A stretch of DNA of 64,000 nucleotides from Herbaspirillum sp. SJZ107 (GTDB taxonomy: Bacteria; Pseudomonadota; Gammaproteobacteria; Burkholderiales; Burkholderiaceae_D), in contig NZ_VFNH01000002.1 of NCBI RefSeq assembly GCF_006715485.1, forward strand, positions 1,817,537 through 1,881,536, given 5' to 3'. Below are positions 55,921-63,857 of this stretch, piece by piece; position 1 is the first letter of the stretch; each line of letters begins with the position of its first letter. The position numbers were made by a program, and so were the translations under genes. The notes below the pieces were generated by a model. That model did not search any database, was not told where the DNA came from, and saw only the letters and a program-made list of their open reading frames with translations.

Positions 55921-56599
55921 CCAGAAAACGCGTGTGCTGCTCAAGGCTTATCTGGAAAAGAACAACTATGAAGTGATCGTCTCGCACAATGGCGAGAGCT
56001 TCCTGGCCGAACTGCATGCCTGCGGCGACCAGCTGTCGCTGGTGATCCTCGACGTCATGCTGCCGGACACCGACGGCTTCGCGCTGTGCAAGGAGGTGCG
56101 CAGCCGTTCCAACGTCCCGATCATCATGCTCACCGCCAGCTCGGACGAGACCGACCGCATCGTCGGCCTTGAGCTGGGCGCCGACGACTACATCGCCAAG
56201 CCCTACAGCCCGCGCGAGCTGCTGGCGCGCATCAAGGCGATCCTGCGGCGCTATGCCGTCGAGGTCCAGGCGGCACGCTATTACCGCTTCGTCGGTTTCA
56301 CGCTGGATTCGGTGGAGCGCAAGGTGATGGACAGCGCCGGCGAGCCGGTGGCGCTGACCGGCCTCGATTTCCAGCTGCTCAAGTATTTCGTCGAGCATCC
56401 CGGCGTCGTGCTGGACCGTGGCCTGCTGTGCGAGGAAACGCGCGGGCGCGATGCCGGCCCGCTGGACCGCTCGCTCGACGTCCAGATCAGCCGCCTGCGC
56501 CTGCGCCTGAACGACGACGGCAAGCAGCCGGCGCTGATCAAGACCGTGCGCGGCGCCGGCTACGTGTTCTCCGCCGACGTGAGCGTCTCCAGTGCCTGA
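55892..56599 (+). CDS. OmpR-family response regulator of the hexosamine locus
   Basis: 235 residues from a GTG preceded by AAGGAG. Receiver motifs: LIVDDDQKT, D in VILDVMLPDTDG, MLTASS and IAKPYSPRELLARIK. The winged helix has LTGLDFQLLKYFVEHPG and TVRGAGYVFS. It overlaps both the upstream lipoprotein and the downstream kinase genes, an unusually tight three-gene coupling. It is the natural candidate to bind the GTAA-type repeats upstream of the MFS and TonB-receptor genes. Confidence 0.92.
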   Translation: MRKILIVDDDQKTRVLLKAYLEKNNYEVIVSHNGESFLAELHACGDQLSLVILDVMLPDTDGFALCKEVRSRSNVPIIMLTASSDETDRIVGLELGADDYIAKPYSPRELLARIKAILRRYAVEVQAARYYRFVGFTLDSVERKVMDSAGEPVALTGLDFQLLKYFVEHPGVVLDRGLLCEETRGRDAGPLDRSLDVQISRLRLRLNDDGKQPALIKTVRGAGYVFSADVSVSSA

Positions 56600-58067
56600 G
56601 GGGACCGCGATCGGCGCGCGCGGCTGGCTGCGCAGGCTGTGGCCGGCTTCCCTGCTGGGCCGGCTGACGCTGGTGATGGTGGCCGGGGTGCTGGTCACCC
56701 AGCTGGCGGCCGACGCGATCTGGGCCAGCCAGCTGCGCGCCAAGTCGCGCGTCGAGGCGAATGCCGCGGCGCAGTACATGGCGCACAGCGCGGCCGGGGC
56801 GATCCGCTTCTTCCGCAGCCTGCCGCCGGCCTACCGCAGCCTGATCATCCAGCAGCTGCGCGAGATGGGCGGCACGCGCTTCTTCGTCAACCTGAACCAC
56901 GCCTACGTGCCGGTCGAGCCGATCGGCGAACAGCCGCTGGCGCGCAGCGTGATCGACACGGTCGGCGCGACGCTCAGGAGCGACCTGCCGAACTCGCCGG
57001 GTTTCCGGCTCGCCTTCGCCTGGCCCGACCACCTGGCGGTGGCCGAACACGACGTGCGCCTGAACGATCTGCCGGAATCCTGGGTCCAGCACGTGCTGCT
57101 GCTGCGGCCGGACCGCGCGCCGATCCTGGTGATCCAGACCGAGATCGAGCCCGGCAACTGGCTCTACCTGGCGGGCCTGATGCCGAATCCCTACTTCCTG
57201 CGCGGGAACGAGGCCTTCGCCTGGGATCGCCTGATGCCGCAGGTGCTGTCGCTGGCGGTGGTGCTGCTGCTCGGCCTGCTGGTGGTGCGCTCGATCACGC
57301 GGCCGCTGGCGGCGCTGTCGGAGGCGGCGCGCGCCTTCGGCCAGGGACACGACGAGGGCGCGCGGCCGCTGCCCGAGACCGGCAGCCGCGAATTCGTCAC
57401 CACGGCACGCGCCTTCAGCGCCATGCGCGAGCGGATCCAGCGCTACATCGAAGACCGCGAGCGCCTGTTCATCTCGATCTCGCATGACCTGCGCACGCCG
57501 ATCACCCGCCTCAAGCTGCGCGCGGAATTGCTGGACGACGAATGCCTGCGCAACGAATTCGAGGAAGACCTCGATGAGCTGGACATGATGGTGAAGGGCG
57601 CCTTGCAGTGCGTGAAGGACAGCGACATCCATGAGAACCCCACCGAGGTCAAGCTCGACGTCCTGCTGGCGCGCATGGTACGCAGCGCCCAGCTGGCCGG
57701 TCACGCGGTCGCCTACCAGCCGTCCGGCCTGACGGTGCGCGCCAAGCCGCTGGCGCTCAAGCGCGCGCTCGGCAACCTGCTCGACAACGCGCTGTTCTAT
57801 GGCCAGCGCGCGGAAATCAGCGTCGACGACGAAGCGGGCAGCGTGGTGGTCAGGGTGCGCGATCATGGGCCCGGGGTGCCGGAGGAGGCGATCGCCAGCC
57901 TGTTTGACCCCTACGTGCGGCTGGAGCACGGCCGGGACCAGAACGACAACGGTCTCGGACTCGGACTGGGCATCGCGCGCGGCGTCATCGAAGCGCACGG
58001 CGGCCGGCTGGAGCTGTCGAATCACCCCGAAGGCGGCCTGGTGGCCGCCGTGCGTTTGCCCGCCTGA
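56592..58067 (+). CDS. Sensor histidine kinase of the hexosamine locus
   Basis: 491 residues from a GTG overlapping the regulator gene by eight bases. Helix one at about 22-45, a ~170-residue periplasmic domain, helix two near 218-236, HAMP, H-box SISHDLRTPITRLKLRAELL, N-box GNLLDNALFYGQ and G-box NGLGLGLGIARG. It resembles EnvZ/RstB-type kinases. The periplasmic domain has no recognised sensor fold, which fits a need for an accessory binding protein. The stop codon shares its last base with the inverted repeat element at 58067. Confidence 0.92.
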   Translation: MPEGTAIGARGWLRRLWPASLLGRLTLVMVAGVLVTQLAADAIWASQLRAKSRVEANAAAQYMAHSAAGAIRFFRSLPPAYRSLIIQQLREMGGTRFFVNLNHAYVPVEPIGEQPLARSVIDTVGATLRSDLPNSPGFRLAFAWPDHLAVAEHDVRLNDLPESWVQHVLLLRPDRAPILVIQTEIEPGNWLYLAGLMPNPYFLRGNEAFAWDRLMPQVLSLAVVLLLGLLVVRSITRPLAALSEAARAFGQGHDEGARPLPETGSREFVTTARAFSAMRERIQRYIEDRERLFISISHDLRTPITRLKLRAELLDDECLRNEFEEDLDELDMMVKGALQCVKDSDIHENPTEVKLDVLLARMVRSAQLAGHAVAYQPSGLTVRAKPLALKRALGNLLDNALFYGQRAEISVDDEAGSVVVRVRDHGPGVPEEAIASLFDPYVRLEHGRDQNDNGLGLGLGIARGVIEAHGGRLELSNHPEGGLVAAVRLPA

Positions 58068-58169
58068 GAGCGCCTAACAAAACCTCCATGGCGGCGTTGC
58101 ATCGCCTCGCCGTACAGTCGTACTGTCTTCGGCGATGCGCCTTGCCCTGAAGGTTTTGTTAGGCGCTCT
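58067..58169. repeat. 103-bp element with 19-bp perfect terminal inverted repeats
   Basis: AGAGCGCCTAACAAAACCT at 58067-58085 is matched by its exact complement at 58151-58169. Inside, GCATCGCC (58099-58106) pairs with GGCGATGC (58131-58138), and ACAGT (58114-58118) with ACTGT (58122-58126), so the whole can fold into one long hairpin. It starts at the last base of the kinase stop codon. Layout fits a REP/MITE-like dispersed element, which may also work as a terminator for the operon. No coding capacity. Confidence 0.75.
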
Positions 58170-58232
58170 AAGTCTGGCGCGCCATCGATTGTCGCGTCAG
58201 CGCCACGGTCCTGCGCCCGATCTCATCTGTTT

Positions 58233-58439
58233 TGTAATGTTACGTAAGTAAGCGTTGCGCGATCTTGCGGCCCGGCCCGCGCAAATGGCGGTGCCAGCCT
58301 GTAGCGCGGCCGGCCTCTGTAACGAAATGTAATCCAGCATCCCGCCCTGTCATGAAAATGTAATAAGAATCAATGGCTTGCGAATATGCGTTCTGCCGTT
58401 TACCCGCTTTGATGTTACGTAGATGCCGGTGTTAGCATG
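58233..58439. promoter_or_regulatory. TonB-receptor promoter region with GTAA repeats
   Basis: The 330 bases from 58170 to 58498 hold no gene. TGTAA occurs at 58233, 58318, 58328 and 58359; the pair at 58318/58328 gives GTAAC-N5-GTAAT, a spacing like known OmpR-family boxes. TTACGTAA lies at 58240-58247, followed at once by GTAAGCG. TTGATG (58409-58414), 18 bases and TAGCAT (58433-58438) form a possible promoter, within GCCGGTGTTAGCATG shared with the MFS operon promoter. Confidence 0.5.
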
Positions 58440-58498
58440 TTTTCTAGTAAGTAACATCTTGCTCATCCCGGGTATCGGCGTCACTAATTGGAGCGCAT

Positions 58499-60988
58499 AT
58501 GAATGTAAGGAAGAAGACAAAAATCGCCATGGCAGTCGAGCTGGCCTTCGCGTTGGCCTCGTCGACGCTGCTGGTGCTGCCTGGCGCGCATGCTGCCGGG
58601 CAGACCGATACCGGCGCCACTGCCCAGGACACCAAACCGACGGCGAAGAAGAAGGCCAACGACGGCATCGAAGAAGTCGTCGTCACCGCGCGCCGCCGCG
58701 CCGAACGCTTGCGCGACGTGCCGATCACGGTCACTGCCATCGATGGGGAGTCGCTCGAGCAGAAGAACATCGCGACGCTGCGCGACGTGGTCGAGCACTC
58801 GCCGGCGATCAGCTACCAGCAGACCGGCGACGTGCGCACCGATACGCTGTCGATCCGCGGCATCAGCTCGGTCAGCAACGTGTCCGGCGTCGAGCCGGAC
58901 GCCGCCATCGTGATCGACGGCGAGACCCTGGCCCGCACCATGCAGATGAACTACGACGTGGTCGACCTCGAGCGCGTCGAGATCCTGGAAGGCCCGCAGG
59001 GCACGCTGTTCGGCAAGAACGCGGTGGCCGGCATGCTGAACGTGATCACGCGCGCGCCGAAGATCGCCGATCACAATACCTACGAGCTCAAGTTCGATGC
59101 CGCGCAGGACAAGGAATTCCGCCTGAAGGGCAGCGCCAACATCGCCGTGTCGCCCAAGTCCGCCATCTACCTGAACGCCTTCAAGGAATACCAGGGCGGC
59201 TGGGTGGAGAACGTGCACCCGGGCCAGCCCAACGCGGGCAAGGAGCAGGGCGGCGGCGGCCGGGTCCAGTACCTGTACAAGCCGGACGACACGCTGTCGG
59301 TGCTGGTCCGCGCCGAAGCCTCGCACAAGGACATGGGCATCATCCCGTACACCTTCAAGTCGCTGACCCAGGACGACGTCGTCAACGCCTCGATCGCGCT
59401 GTCCGGCGGTACCGCGATGGTCCCGCAGTTCAACGGCCTGCTGTCGAATTCCGGCATCAACCTGGTCAGCCCGAACGGTACGCCCACCCCGATCATCAAC
59501 GGCACTAAGTCCTACCTGTACAACGACCGCAAGTGGGGCGAGATCAACAGCCACGCGGCTTCGCTCAGCGTCAAGAAGCGCAAGGGCGACGCCGAGCTGA
59601 TCTACCTCGGCTCCTACCGCTACTTCAATCTGTGGAGCAACGATAACGCCTGGGGCATCTCGGCGCCGCAGCTGACCAACTCGGAATTCGGCCTGAACCG
59701 GATCGACTATGCCGGCCCCTCGCGCCAGCGGACGGTCCAGCAGGAGCTGCGCATCGAGTCGAAGACGGGCGACATGAACTACGTTGCCGGTGCCTTCTAC
59801 TACTTCAACGACAACTTCCACCACGAGACCTACAAGACCTGTAACGACGCGGTGTACGGCTACTACAACGGCAGCGGCTATCCCGATCCGAACCCGGTCA
59901 ACCACGTCGACAACTTCCAGTGCACCGGCGGCTACCAGGGCAATTACAGCACCAACGATTTCGTCACCAGCGTCAAGACCCATAACGAAGCCTTCTTCGG
60001 CGACGTCGACTACCACGTCTGGGCCGGCCTGAACGTGTTCGGCGGCGCGCGCATGCTGTGGGAACAGCAGAAGATGAGCCTGCAGCACCTCCCGGGCGAC
60101 AATACCGCGCCTTACTTCTTCTCGAAGACCGATCCCTACAGCCCGCTGACCGTCAAGGACAGCCGGCGCGCGCTGATCCATCGTATCGGCGCCAAATACG
60201 ATTTCGGTCCGGTGATGGCGTATTTCACGGAGAGCACCGGCTTCAAGGGCGCGGCCTGGACCAACTACAACCTGGTCAGCCGCGACGTCACCGCCAAGGC
60301 GCTGCCGCCGGAGCGTCCGCGCCAGTTCGAATTCGGCCTGCGCGGCGAGCATTTCAACCGCCGCCTGAACTGGCAATACTCGGCCTACCAGATCGTCGAC
60401 AAGGACTTCCAGGCGCGCGTGATCTGGTTCCAGCCCGGCGCCATCAGCAACCGCGTCGTGAATGCGGGCGAGGTGCGCTCGCGCGGCCACCAGTTCGGCA
60501 TCAACTGGCGCGCCACGCGCGACCTGAAGGTCGGCGCCGGCTATGCGCTGCTCGACGCGAAATTCACCAACAGCGTCCTGATCCCGCAGCGCGGCGGCAC
60601 CTTTGCCGACCTGAATGGCTATACGCTGCCGAATGCGCCGCGCCGTTCCTATTCGGCCTATGCCGAATACCGGCTGCCGGACTTCATGGACGACGTGTCG
60701 TCGAACCTGAGGCTGGAAGTGCGCGGCCGCAGCGAGCAGCGCAGCACCGTGATCCCGGACCCGCTGCAGAACGTCGCGCCTTACCACGTGTTCGATGCCT
60801 ACTACCGCGTGGAGGCGCCGAGCGGCCGCTGGGGCATTACGGCTTACGTGAAAAACCTGAACAACAAGCTGTATTACGCGCGTCCCTACGAGCCGGCGGT
60901 GCTGGGCTGGACCTACGGACAGATGGCCGCACTGCCGCGTGACTACCAGCGCTACTTCGGTTTTAATATCAATTACCGCTGGGATTGA
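58499..60988 (+). CDS. TonB-dependent receptor
   Basis: 829 residues with a signal peptide (~33 residues, AHA). The TonB box region reads IEEVVVTARRRAERL, the plug follows (DVPITVTAIDGESL, LSIRGISS, VEILEGPQGTLFGKNAVAGMLNV in part) and the barrel ends in NINYRWD. It belongs to the large IroN/FyuA-like class that in heterotrophs often imports oligosaccharides, not only siderophores. GGAG sits six bases before the ATG. Given GH20, MFS sugar transporter and binding proteins next door, oligosaccharide uptake is likely. The sulfotransferase gene follows on the same strand after 76 bases. Confidence 0.93.
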   Translation: MNVRKKTKIAMAVELAFALASSTLLVLPGAHAAGQTDTGATAQDTKPTAKKKANDGIEEVVVTARRRAERLRDVPITVTAIDGESLEQKNIATLRDVVEHSPAISYQQTGDVRTDTLSIRGISSVSNVSGVEPDAAIVIDGETLARTMQMNYDVVDLERVEILEGPQGTLFGKNAVAGMLNVITRAPKIADHNTYELKFDAAQDKEFRLKGSANIAVSPKSAIYLNAFKEYQGGWVENVHPGQPNAGKEQGGGGRVQYLYKPDDTLSVLVRAEASHKDMGIIPYTFKSLTQDDVVNASIALSGGTAMVPQFNGLLSNSGINLVSPNGTPTPIINGTKSYLYNDRKWGEINSHAASLSVKKRKGDAELIYLGSYRYFNLWSNDNAWGISAPQLTNSEFGLNRIDYAGPSRQRTVQQELRIESKTGDMNYVAGAFYYFNDNFHHETYKTCNDAVYGYYNGSGYPDPNPVNHVDNFQCTGGYQGNYSTNDFVTSVKTHNEAFFGDVDYHVWAGLNVFGGARMLWEQQKMSLQHLPGDNTAPYFFSKTDPYSPLTVKDSRRALIHRIGAKYDFGPVMAYFTESTGFKGAAWTNYNLVSRDVTAKALPPERPRQFEFGLRGEHFNRRLNWQYSAYQIVDKDFQARVIWFQPGAISNRVVNAGEVRSRGHQFGINWRATRDLKVGAGYALLDAKFTNSVLIPQRGGTFADLNGYTLPNAPRRSYSAYAEYRLPDFMDDVSSNLRLEVRGRSEQRSTVIPDPLQNVAPYHVFDAYYRVEAPSGRWGITAYVKNLNNKLYYARPYEPAVLGWTYGQMAALPRDYQRYFGFNINYRWD

Positions 60989-60994
60989 GCCAGC

Positions 60995-61030
60995 CGCGCA
61001 AGCCGCCCGAGCTCCGTCCGCCTTTGCGCG
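60995..61030 (+). promoter_or_regulatory. Inverted repeat between TonB receptor and sulfotransferase genes
   Basis: CGCGCAA (60995-61001) and TTGCGCG (61024-61030) form a 7-bp stem, followed about nine bases later by TTTT and TTTTTT tracts. It could be a partial terminator that lowers sulfotransferase expression relative to the receptor. Confidence 0.35.
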
Positions 61031-61064
61031 AACGGGGCTTTTCGATTTTTTCGTGGAGTAGAGA

Positions 61065-61886
61065 ATGACCAGGAAGTACCACTTTATTGCCGGCCTGCCC
61101 AGGTCGGGTTCGACGCTGCTGTCCGCCATCCTGCGCCAGAACCCGAAGTTCTACGCCCGCGTGACCAGTCCGCTGTATGCGATGACCGACCGCATGATCG
61201 ACACGATGGGGCCGGACATGAAGTATTCGTCGTTCTTCGACGAGGAACGCCGCGTCTCGGTGCTGCGCGGCCTGTTCGACTCCTATTACCACGACTTCGA
61301 TCCCGAGGGCGGCGTGGTGTTCGACACCAACCGCATGTGGACCTCCAGTGCGCCGCTGATGGAAAAGCTGTTCCCGGAATCGAAGATCATCTGCTGCGTC
61401 AGGCACGTGCATCGCATCATCGACAGTTTCGAGCGGGTCCTGCGGAACAATCCGCTCGAATACAATTCGCTGTTCGCCTTCAAGAACGAACCGACCATCT
61501 ACGGCCGCGTGAAGATGATGATGAATGCGCGCGACGGCGTGATCGGCGGTCCGCATTCGGCATTGCGCAGCGTCTGGTTCACGGAGCATGCCAAGCGCCT
61601 GATCGTGGTGCGCTACGACAGCCTGGTCAAGCAACCCGAGCAGACCATGCGGTCCCTGTACCAGGCGCTGGGGCTGGAGCCGTTCGCGCACGACTTCGGC
61701 CACGTGGAATATGCGGAGCCCGAATACGACAGCCGCATCGGCCTGCCGGGCTTGCACACCACGCGCGGCGCGGTGGAATTTCGCGAAGGCCCGCTGTCGA
61801 TTCCGCCGGACGTGGCCCAGAACTATTCACGCTCGAATTTCTGGGATGTGCCCCAGGAAAACGTCCATGGCGTGAAGGTGATCTGA
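61065..61886 (+). CDS. Sulfotransferase family protein
   Basis: 273 residues, no signal peptide. The N-terminal GLPRSGSTLLSAIL is the 5'-phosphosulfate loop of PAPS-dependent sulfotransferases; the 3'-phosphate region is CVRHVHRIIDSFERVL, with the Arg and Ser expected. GGAG precedes the ATG. The C-terminal FWDVPQENVHGVKVI is basic to neutral and soluble. It would transfer sulfate from PAPS to an unknown hydroxyl or amine. A PAPS-forming cysC gene converges on it 25 bases away, which strengthens the functional link. It is likely co-transcribed with the TonB receptor. Confidence 0.88.
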   Translation: MTRKYHFIAGLPRSGSTLLSAILRQNPKFYARVTSPLYAMTDRMIDTMGPDMKYSSFFDEERRVSVLRGLFDSYYHDFDPEGGVVFDTNRMWTSSAPLMEKLFPESKIICCVRHVHRIIDSFERVLRNNPLEYNSLFAFKNEPTIYGRVKMMMNARDGVIGGPHSALRSVWFTEHAKRLIVVRYDSLVKQPEQTMRSLYQALGLEPFAHDFGHVEYAEPEYDSRIGLPGLHTTRGAVEFREGPLSIPPDVAQNYSRSNFWDVPQENVHGVKVI

Positions 61887-61911
61887 GCCGGCTTGCCCGG
61901 CTCCCTGGATC

Positions 61912-62574
61912 TTATTTGCGCTGGGCGCCTTCCCGGCGCGCCTGCAGGAAGCCGACCAGCGTGGTGGCGGCGGCCGCCGGCGTGGCGGTACCGTCGATGC
62001 GGACGTCGGGGGCGAGCGGCGCCTCGTAAGGGCTGCCGATGCCGGTGAAGTTCGGGATCTGTCCGGCGCGCGCCTTGCCATACAGGCCCTTCGGATCGCG
62101 CGCCTCGCAGGTCGCCAGCGGGGTGTCGATGAAGACCTCGACGAAACGCTCGGTGCCGATGCGTTCGCGCGCCGCCTGGCGCTCGCGCTCGAAAGGCGAG
62201 ATCGCGGCGCAAATGACGACCAGGCCCGCGTCCAGCATCAGGCGCGCGACTTCCGCGATACGGCGCACGTTTTCGATACGGTCGGCGTCGGAAAAGCCGA
62301 GGTCGCGATTCAGTCCCAGCCGCATGTTGTCGCCATCCAGCAGGTAGGTGCGCACGCCCAGGCCGTGCAGCGCGGCTTCGAGGGCGTTGGCGACGGTCGA
62401 CTTGCCCGCGCCCGACAGGCCGGTCATCCAGATCACCGTCCCCGCATGTCCATGCAATTGCTCGCGCTGGGCCCGGGTGATCGACAGCGGCTGCTGCTGG
62501 AGGTTGCGGGCCTCGGGAAGGCCCCGGACACCGGGTTCGGGGGGCTGCGGCGGCACACCATCGAGCATGTTCAT
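61912..62574 (-). CDS. cysC: Adenylylsulfate (APS) kinase
   Basis: 220 residues. P-loop [25 protein letters not shown], the [12 protein letters not shown] helix and [12 protein letters not shown] are the full CysC signature. It phosphorylates APS to PAPS, the sulfate donor of sulfotransferases. No ATP sulfurylase gene (cysDN or sat) is nearby. It lies 37 bases after bluB on the same strand and may be transcribed with it; its own ribosome site is weak. The facing sulfotransferase suggests a dedicated sulfation role rather than cysteine synthesis. Confidence 0.93.
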   Translation of the reverse strand: MNMLDGVPPQPPEPGVRGLPEARNLQQQPLSITRAQREQLHGHAGTVIWMTGLSGAGKSTVANALEAALHGLGVRTYLLDGDNMRLGLNRDLGFSDADRIENVRRIAEVARLMLDAGLVVICAAISPFERERQAARERIGTERFVEVFIDTPLATCEARDPKGLYGKARAGQIPNFTGIGSPYEAPLAPDVRIDGTATPAAAATTLVGFLQARREGAQRK

Positions 62575-62611
62575 GTGGTCGTTTCTTGAGTCCGTTCAAC
62601 GACTCATCCTA

Positions 62612-63295
62612 TCATTGGGCGTCTGTCGAGGCGAGACAATTTGATGCGGCAGGATTCCCCCAGCTGTCTTCATAAATCAGGCTGGACAGGGGGCGGCGCT
62701 TGTCCCAGCCTTCGGCCTCGAGCATCGGTGCCGGATAGAACTGTTCGACATGGCCCACGCACAGCACGGCGATCGGCGCGCTGCCGTCCGGCATGGCGCA
62801 CAGTTCACGCAGGCGCTGGGGATCGAACAGCGACACCCAGCCGACGCCGACGCCTTCGGCGCGCGCGGCCAGCCAGAAGTTCTGGATCGCGCAGGATGCC
62901 GACGCGAGGTCCATCTGCGGCATCGTGCGCCGCCCGAACACGTAAGGTTCCCGATCGTCCATCAGCGCGACGACCAGCAGTTCCGCACACTCCAGGATGC
63001 CTTCGACTTTCAGGCGCATGAATTCCTGCGCACGCTGGTCGAGCGCGTGCGCGGTCTGCACGCGTTCTTCCTCCACGTGGGCGTGGATCTGCCGGCGCAG
63101 CCCGCTGTCGGCAATCCGGATGAAGCGCCATGGCTGCATGAGGCCGACGCTGGGTGCCTGGTGGGCCGCGCCGATGAAGCGTTCCAGTTGTTCCGGAGCG
63201 ATGGGTATGGGAAGAAAGTGGCGCATGTCGCGCCGTTCGCGAATGGCGCGGTACACGCCGTCGATTTCGGCCGGCGAAAAAGCGTTGGTATTCAT
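62612..63295 (-). CDS. bluB: 5,6-dimethylbenzimidazole synthase
   Basis: 227 residues of the nitroreductase fold with the BluB pattern RERRDMRHFLPIPI near the start, PSVGLMQPWRFI and GVGVGWVSLFDP. BluB breaks down FMNH2 with oxygen to make the lower ligand of cobalamin. The upstream cobalamin riboswitch makes this assignment much firmer than the nitroreductase fold alone. The start is at 63295; the longer frame to 63403 would run into the leader. Confidence 0.93.
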   Translation of the reverse strand: MNTNAFSPAEIDGVYRAIRERRDMRHFLPIPIAPEQLERFIGAAHQAPSVGLMQPWRFIRIADSGLRRQIHAHVEEERVQTAHALDQRAQEFMRLKVEGILECAELLVVALMDDREPYVFGRRTMPQMDLASASCAIQNFWLAARAEGVGVGWVSLFDPQRLRELCAMPDGSAPIAVLCVGHVEQFYPAPMLEAEGWDKRRPLSSLIYEDSWGNPAASNCLASTDAQ

Positions 63296-63439
63296 GAGAG
63301 AGGATTCCTCCAGCGAATGGTCGGTATGGCACGGTCGGTAAGACACCATCGGGAGGGAATGAAGGCGGCCGCGGACAGCATCGGCGACGCGGCACCGACC
63401 CATCGACAGCGGTATCCCGTCACCCCGGGGAATGGTGCT

Positions 63440-63617
63440 GGCAATCTGGGCCGGTATTCTGGCTCGCCGTCTTCCTTCTCCGTGCCTTCCCGAGCATTGC
63501 TCAGTGGCGTGTGGACGGAGTCGTCAGGCTTACAGCAGCGGGGGCTGCGCCGGAATGACCGCACTCTTCATGCGGCTTCACCGGTTTCCCGTTTAACGTC
63601 ATTCCCGAGCGGGAATG
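63440..63617 (-). ncRNA. Cobalamin riboswitch upstream of bluB
   Basis: On the minus strand, in order: GGGAAACCGGTGAAGCCG (from about 63592 leftward), GCAGCCCCCGCTGCTGTAA (about 63531-63548), GGGAAGG (about 63484-63490), and the B12 box AGCCAGAATACCGGCC at 63449-63464. This order and these conserved blocks are those of AdoCbl riboswitches. A perfect hairpin CATTCCCG/CGGGAATG (63600-63617) precedes it. About 145 bases of leader follow before bluB, room for an expression platform. Confidence 0.88.
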
Positions 63618-63695
63618 AACGCACCCAAGTTGCGATGTTACAACGGCACATGTCGTCCACACCAGCGACCTGCGAAGTAGCGCGCGCGTGAGCTC

Positions 63696-63724
63696 TTGCA
63701 GACCCGGCGCGGCTTTGCTATAGT
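63696..63724 (+). promoter_or_regulatory. rRNA operon promoter P1
   Basis: TTGCAG (63696-63701), 17 bases and TATAGT (63719-63724). It lies upstream of a second, equally well-spaced promoter, the tandem layout usual for rRNA operons. Confidence 0.65.
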
Positions 63725-63822
63725 TCGCGTCCTGCTTCTGCAGCGCATTAAAAGCTGAACGAAATCAAGTAGTTGAGTTGGGTGTTTTGATAACACCGCT
63801 GGCGCTGAAGAAAAAGATGGAG

Positions 63823-63851
63823 TTGACGAGTTAAGCGAAACACTGCATAAT
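63823..63851 (+). promoter_or_regulatory. rRNA operon promoter P2
   Basis: TTGACG (63823-63828), exactly 17 bases and CATAAT (63846-63851), a near-consensus sigma-70 promoter in an AT-rich stretch about 150 bases from the window end. Confidence 0.75.
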
Positions 63852-63857
63852 CTCACT

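Noticed and set aside
58067..58169. Reading the inverted repeat as a simple rho-independent terminator
   Set aside because: Stem ends are too long and nested and no T-run follows the right arm; it fits a dispersed element better, though it may still stop transcription.
58484..61129. 881-codon open frame antisense to the TonB receptor
   Set aside because: Shadow of a well-supported receptor gene; no ribosome site and no recognisable fold.
62612..63295. Generic nitroreductase
   Set aside because: BluB-specific motifs together with the upstream cobalamin riboswitch make dimethylbenzimidazole synthase far more likely.
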